DNA of 64,000 bases from Geoalkalibacter ferrihydriticus DSM 17813 (GCF_000820505.1 NZ_JWJD01000001.1:1-64000), one strand, 5' to 3'; positions 8,741 through 17,636 are shown, numbered from the stretch's first letter. Translations and numbers: made by a program. Notes: generated from the letters alone by a model not told the origin.

Positions 8741-9219
8741 TTAGAATGGCAGCATCAGGGCCGCGATGGCTGCAGTCATGCTGGTGGCCAGGGTTCCGGC
8801 GAGGAGTGATTTCAAGCCGAGGCTGACAATCTCGTGCCGACGCTCCGGGGCCATTGCGCCCATGCCACTGCGCGTGTGGGTATCAGGCAGAAGTGCGCCG
8901 AAGGTGCTCTCCTCAATTTCCGGAACCATGATCTTGGCGATCACCACCGAAGCCGGGGCGCTGATCAGCGATGCGGTCAGAATATGGCCCATGATATCCG
9001 GCAGAACCGGGCCGTAGCGTTCTCAAGCGCCAGTACTAATTTGTTCAGCATGAGAAACAGGCTCTGAAACAATTGCACATGAAACAGCAGGATGGCCAAC
9101 AGCAGTTGCAACGCCAATCCAACAATGACTAACTTCACTGGAAAGCGGCGGCGCTGTTCACTGATCAACCAGGACAAGAGAATGAAGATGCCAAGGCCGA
9201 GAATAGGTTGAATGAGCAT
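8741..9219 (-). pseudogene. nupC: Internally deleted concentrative nucleoside transporter (NupC/CNT)
   Basis: The N-terminal part (9219 down to about 9000) reads MLIQPILGLGIFILLSWLIS and LFLMLNKLVLALENATA, typical of the first helices of CNT transporters. A shifted frame (about 8992-8744) reads GHILTASLISAPASVVIAK IMVPE-like and ends LLAGTLATSMTAAIAALML, the last third of the same family. The central ~250 residues, including substrate-binding motifs, are gone, and the two parts are out of frame. It cannot make a transporter. It converges with the TpsB relic, whose stop is two bases away. Confidence 0.75.
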
Positions 9220-9428
9220 TTATGTGTCTCCGATTCAAAGACAGTTTCACGGAACCCTGTGTCTTTCACCGAAGGGCTGTCACAGAATACCGAATCGTTT
9301 AAGGCGACTTTCATATCAGGATTCAGACACAAAGCGGTCACTCCATAAAGTATTCAGCCGTCGTCTTGACCGACTTAATCCCAACCGAGATGGTCGAGCC
9401 ATCGACCTTTCTACCGTGCAGGACAAAC

Positions 9429-10022
9429 TCACTTAAGCCAACAGGATTGCTGCTCGGTCGTAGGTATAGCCAAGCCGGGTCCAGGGGTAGTGAAAATCAT
9501 GTTCTCCTCACTTTTATATCCCCTCGTCATCCTCATGATCAGTTCCGCATGCTGCGGATAGCGATCGCAGAGATGCCCTGCTTGCGCCATCTCAAAATCG
9601 GCAAAAACGAATCCTGGGGCAACAGTGCATCCGACCAGTGCGAACCCTTCAGGCGCCAGCTCTGCCCCGAACCAGCAACCTGCCGGTACGACCACCTGGA
9701 ACTGTTCCCCCGCCGCCGGGTTTGTTCCCAGGCGCAGCTCCTGATAACTGCCATCCGGCCACAGACAATGGATCTGCAGCGCTGAGCCGGCGTAAAAGTG
9801 CCACACTTCATCGGATTTGATGCGGTGCAGAACCGATATGTCACCGGACTCCAGCAGATAATAGATGGCAGTGGAGAAAGGCCGATCGCCTCCAAAACGC
9901 TCAGGCAAAGCACGGGTGGGCACCGTCTCGCTGGAGCGATAAGTCTCCCGGAACCAGCCCCCTTCCGGATGCCGGACAAGCTCCAGCCGCTTGATTAACT
10001 CCTGAACAGTGGCAGTGCACAT
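9429..10022 (-). CDS. DUF985 (Cupin_5) family protein
   Basis: The product is a single cupin-fold protein of 197 residues. Recognisable segments are LVRHPEGGWFRETYRS, STAIYYLLESGDIS, LHRIKSDEVWHFYAG and VVPAGCWFGAEL, then VAPGFVFADFEMA. These are the hallmark of the DUF985 family, whose members bind sugar-like ligands or metal but have no settled enzymatic role. The usual length is about 160 residues. The last 25 residues (from MTRGYKSEE) look like an addition. AAGGA precedes the ATG. No neighbour suggests a pathway. About 200 bases downstream to the nupC relic contain nothing recognised. Confidence 0.85.
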   Translation of the reverse strand: MCTATVQELIKRLELVRHPEGGWFRETYRSSETVPTRALPERFGGDRPFSTAIYYLLESGDISVLHRIKSDEVWHFYAGSALQIHCLWPDGSYQELRLGTNPAAGEQFQVVVPAGCWFGAELAPEGFALVGCTVAPGFVFADFEMAQAGHLCDRYPQHAELIMRMTRGYKSEENMIFTTPGPGLAIPTTEQQSCWLK

Positions 10023-10093
10023 GATCTAATTTCCTTCGATTGATGAATATTCATATCGCTTCAAGAATCCGATATCACCGGCTCTTGTATCGA

Positions 10094-10885
10094 TTATTCC
10101 AGCTGGATGCCCACCAGCCGCCAATCGACTCCATACGAGGACACGCTCGTCCAGTACGCAATTTTGTCGACATCAGCGCCGCTAATGTCATCCCTTTTGA
10201 AGCGGTAAACACCGTCACCCTGCGGAGTAGCAGCTATCTTTTGCGCCAGCTCGACAAATTCGGTATAGGGCTGAAATATTTCTGAAGTGAAGATGTTAAG
10301 GCCAATCTGCGCCGGGTCGCTGTCGTAAAGGGTTCGTCCCTCCAGATCCATCACCGAGATAGCCAACTGTGTCCCCTTTACCAGAGGTTGAATGATCTCT
10401 CTCAGAAATCTTTCCGGCTTAAACAGGACGCTCAACGCACCGATAAACCGACCCTCAGCATTGACAACCGGATATTGCGCAACAACCGCGTCATCCCCCT
10501 CCACCGCACGAAAAACACCACTTAGTACCGGTTTATTAAGACTCAGCATCTGTTTGACCTGTTCCTGCGCTGAAATATCGGTACCTTCAACATGACGGTA
10601 TGCGGCAGGCTCGATCATTTTCAGCACTCCGTGTGTATCGATGGTGGCGCAATTAACGGCATAGCTGACCTCCTGACAGAGCGCCGTTAAAATTTCCCTG
10701 GCATCATCACCGGTCAAACCAACTTCTCCGAGTTTTTCTGCTGCGGTGTTGATGCCAGAGTCAAGCCGCTCAAAGGCGGCTGTTACCTGCTGCTCGGCAA
10801 TTGCCAGCTTGTCCGGCTGCGTTGCCGCCTGTGCGGTAGAGACAACAAACAGAAAACTAAAAATCACCAGACACAGTTTTTTCAT
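10094..10885 (-). CDS. Periplasmic Cache-domain sensor protein
   Basis: ATG 10885 follows GAGGAGTG and starts a clean signal peptide (MKKLCLVIFSFLFVVSTAQA). The rest is one double-Cache-like sensor domain. An N-terminal helix (QQVTAAFERLDSGI) is followed by a PAS-like fold with SVLFKPERFLREII, VMDLEGRTLYDSDPAQIG and YWTSVSSYGVDWRLVGIQ. Such domains usually form the periplasmic part of chemoreceptors or histidine kinases. Here no membrane anchor or signalling domain follows, so it is a free periplasmic binding protein. It is likely co-transcribed with the small upstream gene (29-base overlap). The hybrid kinase and NtrC-type regulator 470 bases upstream could be its signalling partners; that link is inferred. 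Confidence 0.82.
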   Translation of the reverse strand: MKKLCLVIFSFLFVVSTAQAATQPDKLAIAEQQVTAAFERLDSGINTAAEKLGEVGLTGDDAREILTALCQEVSYAVNCATIDTHGVLKMIEPAAYRHVEGTDISAQEQVKQMLSLNKPVLSGVFRAVEGDDAVVAQYPVVNAEGRFIGALSVLFKPERFLREIIQPLVKGTQLAISVMDLEGRTLYDSDPAQIGLNIFTSEIFQPYTEFVELAQKIAATPQGDGVYRFKRDDISGADVDKIAYWTSVSSYGVDWRLVGIQLE

Positions 10886-11150
10886 AAAAACACTCCTCAT
10901 GATATGTTGCCGACTCAAAGGGTGGGGGGTATTGCCGGGACGTCACGGCCCGACAGAGACCGGGGTCCAGCTGAGCTGCAACCTCGTTGATGACCTGCAG
11001 TTTTAGACTGCAGAGCAGATCATGTTCTGTCTTGGTCAACGAATAGCCGTGCTGCATACACGCCTTTTCCAGTGACTTTTTGGCCAAACGTCGGAATCGC
11101 TCGTCGGTCAACAGTCTTCCTAATACGCGTTCGACAGCATCCTGTGGCAT
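10857..11150 (-). CDS. Small NHLP/Os1348-like protein
   Basis: The start at 11150 follows AAGGGAG. The 97-residue product begins MPQDAVERVLGRLLTDERFR, then KSLEKACMQHGYSLT, a leucine-rich helix and LDPGLCR. This pattern ('avErvlGrLltD-eFR...GY-LT..E...L..l......LD..l') is the one I associate with the Os1348/Franean1_4349 group of nitrile-hydratase-like leader (NHLP) small proteins, some of which are RiPP precursors. The 29-residue tail runs into the next gene and overlaps it by 29 bases. No RiPP maturase lies nearby, so a structural or regulatory role is equally possible. The family call is pattern memory without a search. Confidence 0.55.
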   Translation of the reverse strand: MPQDAVERVLGRLLTDERFRRLAKKSLEKACMQHGYSLTKTEHDLLCSLKLQVINEVAAQLDPGLCRAVTSRQYPPPFESATYHEECFYEKTVSGDF

Positions 11151-11287
11151 GTCTCCCTTCTGCAGAAGATATCTGTCTGGATTTGGATAATCGTGTCCGG
11201 AAAACAACAACCGTTCACTTGTTTAGCGAAATCCGTGCCAAAAATTTTATCAAGTATTTTCAGGGATTAACTAAATATTGCGAAACG

Positions 11288-11330
11288 CACTTGTCCCTTG
11301 GGGGACAGGCTGTCCCCCAAGGGACAAGTG
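11288..11330. repeat. Perfect 21-bp inverted repeat (TTGTCCC.. palindrome)
   Basis: Positions 11288-11308 (CACTTGTCCCTTGGGGGACAG) are the exact reverse complement of 11310-11330, with a single central base. It lies between the NtrC-type regulator (stop at 11352) and the small NHLP-like gene. It is not followed by a T-run in either direction. It looks like a REP/MITE-type intergenic palindrome, or alternatively a bidirectional transcription stop. Confidence 0.85.
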
Positions 11331-11351
11331 GTGGGATAGAAAAGGACAGGA

Positions 11352-12710
11352 TCAATAAAACAGCTTGCGGGAGGCCTTCAGCAAACGGGCAGCAGAAGAT
11401 TTATTGTTGTTACTCTGATTAAGGGCCCACTCTATGACCTGGCGGTTGACCGCAGCGAGTGAGAATTCTTCAGGGGAGAAGGTGAAATTAAGAGAAATAC
11501 GCCCATGGTCCAACTCTTTATTGTTCCCTTGCTCCTGCTTTTGCAGTCGCAGGTGTTTTGGTTGAATCAGGTCGCCATTGGAGATGATGGCGGCGTATTC
11601 CAGCAGGTTTCGCAATTCACGGATATTGCCGGGCCAGTCGTAGGCGAGGAGTTGATCAAGGGCTGCCTGTGAAAGACCAGGCTGTTTCTTGCCCTGGTGC
11701 TGTCGGAAAATATTCAGAAAAAATTCCGCCAGATGGGGAATGTCTTCGCGTCGCTCACGCAAGGGGGGGATCGTGATAGGAAAGACGTTCAGGCGATGGT
11801 ACAGATCGCGGCGGAAGCTCCCCTCAAGGCAGCATTGATCAAGGCTGCGGTGGGTAGCGACAATGACCCTGAAATCGGCAGCTACCTGGGTATCGGAGCC
11901 CACTTTTTCATAGATCCGTTCTTCCAGCAAACGCAGCAGCTTGGGCTGCAGCGACAGGGGCATATCACCGATTTCATCGAGGAACAGGGTGCCGCCTTGC
12001 GCCCGACAGCATTTGCCGCCACGGTCACGGTCTGCGCCGGTAAAGGCTCCTTTGACATGGCCGAACAGTTCACTTTCAAGCAGGGTTTCCGGGATGGCAG
12101 CGCAGTTGACGGCAACAAAGCTGGTTAGGTTATGCCCGCCGGCGACGTGAATGGCTCGTGCCAGCACCTCTTTCCCCACGCCACTTTCACCATAGATGGC
12201 AATGGTGGTGCGAGCAGAAGCAGCAACCTGCTGGGCCACGGCGAGGGTTTCCCCCATGACCGATGAATCTGAGCTGATGTTCTGGAAGCTGTACTGCTCC
12301 CGCTCGCAATTCACCATGCGCTCGTAGTTAACGCGCAGCTGTGCATGATCGAGCAGGCGCTTTACGACAATCAACAGCTCTTCCCAGTTCAGTGGTTTCA
12401 GCAGATAATCATCCGCCCCTTCTTTCATCGCAGCTACGGCACTGTCGACGCTGCCGTGAGCGGTAATCAGAACAAATGGCAATTGCGGATAACGCGCGCG
12501 GATCTGATACAGCAGCTCAAGTCCGTCCATCTCCGGCATGACCATATCGGACAGCACCAGGTCAAAGGGGGACCGTTCCACTGCCGCCAAGGCTTCGGTT
12601 CCACTGGCCACACAGGTCACCTGGTAGCCGCCATCATCCAGGTACCCCTTGACCATGAAGCGGAAGCTCTGGGTATCGTCAACCACCAGTATGCGTGCAC
12701 CAAGGCTCAT
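11352..12710 (-). CDS. NtrC-family sigma-54-dependent response regulator
   Basis: The domains are REC (residues 5-120, acidic pocket and phosphoacceptor in [13 protein letters not shown]), AAA+ (about 145-380) and a Fis-type HTH (about 415-452). The AAA+ domain has Walker A GESGVGKE, the sigma-54 contact loop GAFTGA, Walker [13 protein letters not shown] and an arginine-finger region [14 protein letters not shown]. The HTH ends [15 protein letters not shown], several residues shorter than usual, but the recognition helix seems complete. It should activate sigma-54 promoters when phosphorylated. The start codon overlaps the stop of the upstream hybrid kinase (ATGA), so the two form a cognate pair. 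Target genes are not apparent in the window. Confidence 0.93.
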   Translation of the reverse strand: MSLGARILVVDDTQSFRFMVKGYLDDGGYQVTCVASGTEALAAVERSPFDLVLSDMVMPEMDGLELLYQIRARYPQLPFVLITAHGSVDSAVAAMKEGADDYLLKPLNWEELLIVVKRLLDHAQLRVNYERMVNCEREQYSFQNISSDSSVMGETLAVAQQVAASARTTIAIYGESGVGKEVLARAIHVAGGHNLTSFVAVNCAAIPETLLESELFGHVKGAFTGADRDRGGKCCRAQGGTLFLDEIGDMPLSLQPKLLRLLEERIYEKVGSDTQVAADFRVIVATHRSLDQCCLEGSFRRDLYHRLNVFPITIPPLRERREDIPHLAEFFLNIFRQHQGKKQPGLSQAALDQLLAYDWPGNIRELRNLLEYAAIISNGDLIQPKHLRLQKQEQGNNKELDHGRISLNFTFSPEEFSLAAVNRQVIEWALNQSNNNKSSAARLLKASRKLFY

Positions 12711-14752
12711 ACGGTTTTCTCCTGCAGTGATTTAAGGTCGCCAGCAACGATGGCAGGAAGTTGCTCCACCATCGTGCGTAATTCTTCAACGGTTGCCGTG
12801 GACGCATGGTCATGAAGCCAGGCCGCCAATTCAACCGGAGCCCGGTATGCCAGATGTCCATACAACCCTTTCAAGGTATGCGCTACGCGGCCCAATTCGT
12901 GACGGTCACCTCGTTCGAGGGCGGCGCGCAGGCAGCGCAGTTGCGTGTCAATATCTGTCAGCAACAAATGCTGATAATTGTGAATACGCTCGGGGTTGTT
13001 GTTAAGACCGGTCAGGGCCTGTGCTGTCAACTGGAACGTCTGGTTTGAAGAGATATTATTGACTCCTTCAGCCTGCATCCCGATGGCTTGCGCCAATTGT
13101 TCCGGGATCACCGGTTTTGGCAACACGGCACTGATGCCTGCAGCATAGCAGGCCTCGCGGGTGGCTTTATCGGTATCGGCGGTGATGGCGATGATCGGCA
13201 CCGCAGCGTCTGAGCGCTTTTGCTCCTGCAACCGTATTCTGCGGGCCACCTCGATACCATCGATGCCCGGCATGCGGATATCCAACAGAATCAGATCAAA
13301 AGGCTGCTGCGCCGCCAATGCCAGCGCTTGTTGACCATCTTCAGTCAGTGAGACCCGATGTCCCCATGAGGTCAGGATGTCACCCAGTAGTTGCCGGTTA
13401 AAGCTGTTATCCTCGACCACCATCATGGACGATGGGGGAAGAGTTATCGGGGCGGCAAAACGCTCTTCGGGCAAGGGATCTGCTTCCTGAAGGGGTAAGT
13501 CGACCACAAAACAACTGCCGGCCCCTTCCGTACTCTTAACCGTAATCGTCCCCTTCATTAATTCCACCAGGCTGTTGACAATCGCCAACCCCAGACCGGT
13601 GCCGCCAAATTTACGCGAAATGCTTGGATCAAGCTGATGAAACGGGCTGAAGATATTCGCCAAAAAGGATTCAGGGATACCGATGCCGGTGTCCTGCACC
13701 TCAAAGCGGATAAACTGATCCGTGCCCTGGTCATGGCGGCTGATGGTGTAGGAGACTTCTCCGCTTGCAGTAAATTTCAGGGCATTGGCAAGCAGATTGG
13801 TCAGGATCTGGCGCAGACGGATCGGATCACCCAGAATCCAGCTTGGGATGCTGTCGTCTATAGTGACCCGAAAGGCCAACATCTTCTGCGTTGCCAGGTG
13901 ATGGTACTGGTCTTCAAGGCTGGCGATCAGCTGACGCAGATTGATAGGCATCGCCTCAAGCTCCAATCGCCCGGCATCGGTCTTGCTGATATCCAGGATG
14001 TCATTGACCAGATCCATCAGGGCACGGGAGGATTGTTCCAGGATCGACAGGTACTGATTGATTTTGGCAGGATCTGTTGCTTTGCTCGCCAGGGTGCTGA
14101 AGCCTACCAGGGCATTGAGCGGTGTGCGGATCTCATGACTAATGGTAGCGAGAAATTGACTCTTGGCTTTACTCGCTTCTTCAGCCGCAGCCCTGGCCCG
14201 GCGGGTCTCATCCTCTGCCCGCTTGCGCTCGGTGATTTCCCTGGTGATCCCATGAAAGCCAATGGTTTTACCGTTTGCGTCACGCTCAGCGGAGTAGCGA
14301 ATTTCTGCCCACAGCCAGCTGCCATCCTTGCAGCGATGTTCCGCCTCAAAGGTTATGATGTCCGTTTGCATTCCGCGCTGTTCTGCCTCAAGACGCTGTT
14401 GCGCCATTTTTTTTACCGCCGCAATCCCTTCCTCGTTAAACATCTCAAACACATGGCGACCAATGATTTCGTCAGCTTTGTAGCCACGAAGCCGTTCATC
14501 CGCCGGACTGATATAGGTAAAGCGATACTCACTGTCCAGCCGCCATACTACATCAGAGGCGTTTTCAGTTAACAGGCGGTATTTTCTCTCGCTCTCATGC
14601 AGCGCTTCTGAAATCTGCCGCTGTTCGGCAATTGTTCTTTGTAGTTCATCACTGATGCGTTTGAGTTTGCTGTTTGCTTCGCAAAGTTCAGCTGATTGCT
14701 TTGCAAGCTGTGTTTCGAGTTGCCGGATGATCTGATGGTCGTTTGTTTCCAT
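12707..14752 (-). CDS. PAS hybrid histidine kinase with REC and HPt domains
   Basis: The protein has 681 residues and is cytoplasmic, with no membrane segments. The order is an N-terminal coiled coil (1-50), a PAS domain with PAC (about 55-175), HisKA with FLATISHEIRTPLNAL (phospho-His near 201) and HATPase_c with NLLANALKF and the G boxes DTGIGIP and GGTGLGLAI. It continues with REC (about 430-550, LILLDIRMPGIDG) and a C-terminal HPt domain with AHTLKGLYGHLA. A complete His-Asp-His relay is thus present, with the NtrC-type regulator encoded next as the terminal Asp. It shares an ATGA junction with that gene. The ligand of the PAS domain is unknown. It may take input from the Cache protein downstream in the cluster. 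Confidence 0.93.
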   Translation of the reverse strand: METNDHQIIRQLETQLAKQSAELCEANSKLKRISDELQRTIAEQRQISEALHESERKYRLLTENASDVVWRLDSEYRFTYISPADERLRGYKADEIIGRHVFEMFNEEGIAAVKKMAQQRLEAEQRGMQTDIITFEAEHRCKDGSWLWAEIRYSAERDANGKTIGFHGITREITERKRAEDETRRARAAAEEASKAKSQFLATISHEIRTPLNALVGFSTLASKATDPAKINQYLSILEQSSRALMDLVNDILDISKTDAGRLELEAMPINLRQLIASLEDQYHHLATQKMLAFRVTIDDSIPSWILGDPIRLRQILTNLLANALKFTASGEVSYTISRHDQGTDQFIRFEVQDTGIGIPESFLANIFSPFHQLDPSISRKFGGTGLGLAIVNSLVELMKGTITVKSTEGAGSCFVVDLPLQEADPLPEERFAAPITLPPSSMMVVEDNSFNRQLLGDILTSWGHRVSLTEDGQQALALAAQQPFDLILLDIRMPGIDGIEVARRIRLQEQKRSDAAVPIIAITADTDKATREACYAAGISAVLPKPVIPEQLAQAIGMQAEGVNNISSNQTFQLTAQALTGLNNNPERIHNYQHLLLTDIDTQLRCLRAALERGDRHELGRVAHTLKGLYGHLAYRAPVELAAWLHDHASTATVEELRTMVEQLPAIVAGDLKSLQEKTV

Positions 14753-15080
14753 TAAGCGGTGCCTGCTTGTAAGATGTCGGTTAGCTTTGCGGTTCAGGCT
14801 CCGATACCCGAACGCTTATGGGTGTTATTGGGCCCAGTGGGTGATCCTTGGGGAATCGTGCTTCCGGAGTGATATAAGTGAACATGGCCTGCTGTTTTTT
14901 CTTCTTCGCACTTAACAGTGTCCCTTGAAATCGTCTTATCATGCGTGGAGCATATCAAACTCAAAGGGCCAATCCTAGTAATTTGAAAGTGTTGATAAAA
15001 TGACATTTTCAACAGCCTGTTATAGGTTCCCCTGATCGCTGCCACATTGGCTGCACGGATATCGGCATGAACGCCTGCGG
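14753..15080. other. Intergenic, no gene seen
   Basis: Upstream region of the hybrid kinase. No credible frame on either strand. The right end leads into the 24-bp tandem repeats. Confidence 0.4.
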
Positions 15081-15199
15081 ATTCCGGAGGGATCCGGCCA
15101 CCGATTCCGCTGCAAACTGGACCGCCTGTTCCAGAGCAAACTGGACCAGTCATTCCGCTGTAAACTGGATCACTGATTCCAATCCAAACTGGGCCTCTG
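15081..15199 (+). repeat. Degenerate 24-bp tandem repeat (five units), IS21-end-like
   Basis: Units start at 15081, 15104, 15128, 15152 and 15176, with a period of 24 (the first is 23). The consensus is close to ATTCCgctgcAAACTGGaccactg, best kept in units 2-5. Arrays of this kind, with ATTCC and AAACTGG cores, are seen at the terminal inverted repeats of IS21-family elements. No istA or istB gene is nearby, so only the end would remain. It is not a CRISPR: there are no spacers. Confidence 0.65.
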
Positions 15200-15200
15200 T

Positions 15201-15276
15201 CAGAACGTCGACGGAATTCGCCGCCTCAATCCTTTCGCTGGGGTCTGATCCCTCACTGGGCCAAGGATGCCGACAG
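15201..15276 (+). pseudogene. SRAP-domain (YedK/HMCES-type) fragment
   Basis: The plus-strand frame reads SFRWGLIPHWAKDADSA. RWGLIPxWAKD is the signature of SOS-response-associated peptidases, which crosslink to abasic sites in single-stranded DNA. The N-terminal catalytic Cys2 and the later H/E residues are absent. The match ends where the 143-bp repeat starts, so this is a recombination junction. Confidence 0.5.
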
Positions 15277-15416
15277 CGCCCGCGAGTCACTCAAAGACCC
15301 CTACCGCTTCGATTGGTGAAGGACTACAGCGTCAAATTGCTCTTTCTATGTCTGGTGTCTTCCGATCTGGCGGCGGCGGAAATCGAGGAGAGTACTAAAA
15401 GATCTCTTCGCGAAGG
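15274..15416 (+). repeat. 143-bp direct repeat, copy 2
   Basis: Second copy of the repeat at 6579-6721, same orientation. It begins within the SRAP fragment and ends at CGAAGG. The left end encodes RESLKDPYRFDW then a stop, faintly like the 'LKDPYxFDF' motif of DUF1016/YhcG nucleases; that similarity is weak. Confidence 0.8.
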
Positions 15417-15587
15417 CTTTCGTTTGAGGAGTCTGCCGCTTCTCGCCAATGTTGAAAAAGCGCTCAAGCGGGCGGCCAAAACGGCACAGCTCATTTTTGT
15501 GCCCTATTGACTCGTGCCTTGATAATGAATACTGTGGTGAGCATAAAGAATCTTGGTGATCACCATAGAAGTCAAAAGAGGTTGGTT

Positions 15588-15920
15588 ATGTCTTCACGAA
15601 AACGAACTTACTCCCGCATAACCCGAGATGCAACAGAACTCTTGGGAAAACTCATCCGGCTCAGGAGAAAAGAGCGCAAAATGACAGAGAACGACTTAGC
15701 CGGCAGGGCAGGGATATCCAGAAGGACCTTGCAAAAAATCGAGCAAGGTGACCTGAAGGTAGAGGTTGGTCTGTTTTTCGAGGTGGCCACCTTGGTGGGG
15801 GTCAATCTGTTCGGCGACCACCCACCGGCGATTTCAATGCATCTCTCACAAATTAACGACAAACTTGCCCTGCTACCCCAAAGCGTTCGCACACCTGTGA
15901 AGGTTGATGATGAATTCTGA
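15588..15920 (+). CDS. hipB: HipB-like XRE-family antitoxin
   Basis: ATG 15588 has AGAGG eight bases upstream. The 110-residue product has a helix-turn-helix at about residues 15-70: LGKLIRLRRKERKMTENDLA, GRAGISRRTLQKIEQGD. A C-terminal tail with VGVNLFGDHPP follows. It overlaps hipA by a few codons, as in hipBA operons. The expected role is to bind the operon promoter as a dimer and neutralise the HipA kinase. Longer in-frame starts exist upstream (15507) but have no ribosome-binding site. Confidence 0.82.
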   Translation: MSSRKRTYSRITRDATELLGKLIRLRRKERKMTENDLAGRAGISRRTLQKIEQGDLKVEVGLFFEVATLVGVNLFGDHPPAISMHLSQINDKLALLPQSVRTPVKVDDEF

Positions 15921-17205
15921 GTATTCCGAAGTATTTGTGTGGATTTGGCTTCCCGAAGAAACAATGCCGGTGGTGGCGGGAAAACTCACCTCCCTAGGCC
16001 GGGCATATAACTTCAACTACGGTAAAAGCTATCTGCAACGCGATAACGCAATTGCAATTTACGACGCCGAACTGCCCCTACGCCCGGGTCTAATCCCCCT
16101 GCTTACGGGCCTTAGTATTCCCGGCTGTTTGCGGGATGCGGCACCAGATGCTTGGGGGCGCCGTGTAATATTAAACAAGAGATTCGGGCACAAAGGGACT
16201 GGTGTTGATCCAGCAGCCCTCGGTGAACTCACGTATTTTATTGAGTCGGGGTCTGACCGCATCGGAGCTTTGGATTTTCAACTCTCGCCTACGCAGTACG
16301 AACCTAGACAACCCACTGGTGCATCACTTGAAGAACTTGCTGAGGCAACAGAACGAGTAGAAAAGGGCATACCGTTGACAGAGGAGCTTGCTCAAGCTCT
16401 GCAACATGGCACATCCATAGGAGGAGCGCGGCCCAAAGCCGTTGTTCAGAATGATACTCAGAAATTCATCGCTAAGTTTTCCGCCTCTTCCGACCTCTAT
16501 TCCGTGGTCAAGGCAGAGTTCATTGCCATGCGCCTAGCTGCTATTGCGGGATTGAATGTGGCACCGGTTTCGTTGCAGAGCGTCGCTGGCAAGGATGTAT
16601 TGCTTGTGGAGCGATTTGACCGGACGGCTACATATAAAGGATGGCAGCGCAAGAGTATTGTTTCGGCATTGACCATTTTGGAACTGGACGAAATGATGGC
16701 CCGCTATGCTAGCTACGAAATCCTAACTGAGCATATTAGAACTAAATTCAAGGATGCGCCCACGACACTTAGGGAGTTGTTTTCACGCCTCGTCTTCAAC
16801 ATCCTAGTTGGCAATACCGATGATCATGCCCGTAACCACGCAGCTTACTGGGACGGACAGATGCTATCGCTTACCCCCGCTTACGACGTTTGCCCACAAT
16901 CTCGGCATGGGCAAATTGCCTCTCAGGCAATGCTGATCATAGGTAATGATCGATCAAGCAGGATTGGTACCTGTCTGGAAGCCGCGCATAATTTTCTGAT
17001 CTCGGAAGAGGAAGCCATGCAGATTGTTGAGAATCAGATAGTCTGCATAGTGGAGAATTGGCCCATGGTCTGCGACGAGGCCTCTTTAAGTGAAGTAGAT
17101 CGGAATCTTCTTTGGGGAAATCAGATTCTAAACCCATTCGTTTTCGATGGTTTAGAATCTGCCAACCTGCAGGACATTGCAAATACTACAAATCGTAAAC
17201 AGTAG
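15907..17205 (+). CDS. hipA: HipA-like serine/threonine kinase toxin
   Basis: The product is about 430 residues with the HipA N-terminal domain (FVWIWLPEETMPVVAGKL, then DAELPLRPGLIPLLTGLSIP and RDAAPDAWGRR). The HipA_C kinase domain carries GTSIGGARPK (Gly-rich/phospho-Ser loop), LVERFDR, VGNTDDHARNHA (catalytic Asp and Asn) and LTPAYDVCP. All kinase motifs look intact. HipA toxins phosphorylate glutamyl- or other tRNA synthetases and stall growth. The gene begins inside the end of hipB, AAGG lying upstream of the ATGATG start. Its location next to a repeat and gene fragments suggests arrival on mobile DNA. Confidence 0.9.
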   Translation: MMNSEYSEVFVWIWLPEETMPVVAGKLTSLGRAYNFNYGKSYLQRDNAIAIYDAELPLRPGLIPLLTGLSIPGCLRDAAPDAWGRRVILNKRFGHKGTGVDPAALGELTYFIESGSDRIGALDFQLSPTQYEPRQPTGASLEELAEATERVEKGIPLTEELAQALQHGTSIGGARPKAVVQNDTQKFIAKFSASSDLYSVVKAEFIAMRLAAIAGLNVAPVSLQSVAGKDVLLVERFDRTATYKGWQRKSIVSALTILELDEMMARYASYEILTEHIRTKFKDAPTTLRELFSRLVFNILVGNTDDHARNHAAYWDGQMLSLTPAYDVCPQSRHGQIASQAMLIIGNDRSSRIGTCLEAAHNFLISEEEAMQIVENQIVCIVENWPMVCDEASLSEVDRNLLWGNQILNPFVFDGLESANLQDIANTTNRKQ

Positions 17206-17460
17206 ATCAAAGTTCAGTTGTCCTCGCTTCTAGCAGATCCAGCATCGAAAGCTCTGTTTGCCGCAAACCCTCATGCAAGGCGAACTCACGATCAATCTTT
17301 CCGAGTTCCGGCGCGAAGCCCGCCTTATGAAGTAGACGAGGGCTAAGCAAAGAAAAAAGCTATCAGCTAGGGGAGTGCTTGGTATAACTCAAAATTTTGA
17401 AGGAGGGATCGCAGCGGCTTACCCCGGATTCTTCCATGACAAAGGAGGCGTTCAATAGCC
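17206..17460. other. Gap with a possible unidentified coding relic on the minus strand
   Basis: On the minus strand (about 17345-17213) a stretch reads LLHKAGFAPELGKIDREFAL and ELSMLDLLEAR without a start or end. It looks like real protein sequence, but I do not recognise a family. Nothing else is seen. Confidence 0.3.
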
Positions 17461-17583
17461 CGAGCGCCTCCCTTGACCTATTTCTCGTCTCATATCAGCA
17501 AAACATTAATTGCCGAACATTATGGCATCAGCCGCTCATCAGTCTATCGGTTGTATGCGGAGAACCGATCGCAGGCTGTCTGA
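17461..17583 (+). pseudogene. Resolvase-type helix-turn-helix fragment
   Basis: The frame ends with SHISKTLIAEHYGISRSSVY, RLYAENRSQAV and a stop. This matches the C-terminal HTH of serine recombinases (Hin/Tn3 resolvase type: 'kG.S...iA..lGISRsSVYRyl'). The catalytic serine domain is missing. Confidence 0.45.
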
Positions 17584-17598
17584 AAAATTGCGCATTAC

Positions 17599-17636
17599 AC
17601 GAAACGCCCGCGGGGTCGTTATCGCGGGCGTTTCGT
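17599..17636. terminator. 14-bp perfect hairpin
   Basis: ACGAAACGCCCGCG (17599-17612) and CGCGGGCGTTTCGT (17623-17636) are perfect inverted repeats around a 10-base loop. No long T-run follows; T-rich bases do occur (TATTCTATAG). It may terminate transcription from the left, or be the end of the vanished resolvase element. Confidence 0.5.

Noticed and set aside
15081-15199. CRISPR array
   Set aside because: The 24-bp units are contiguous with no spacers between them, and no cas genes are in the window.
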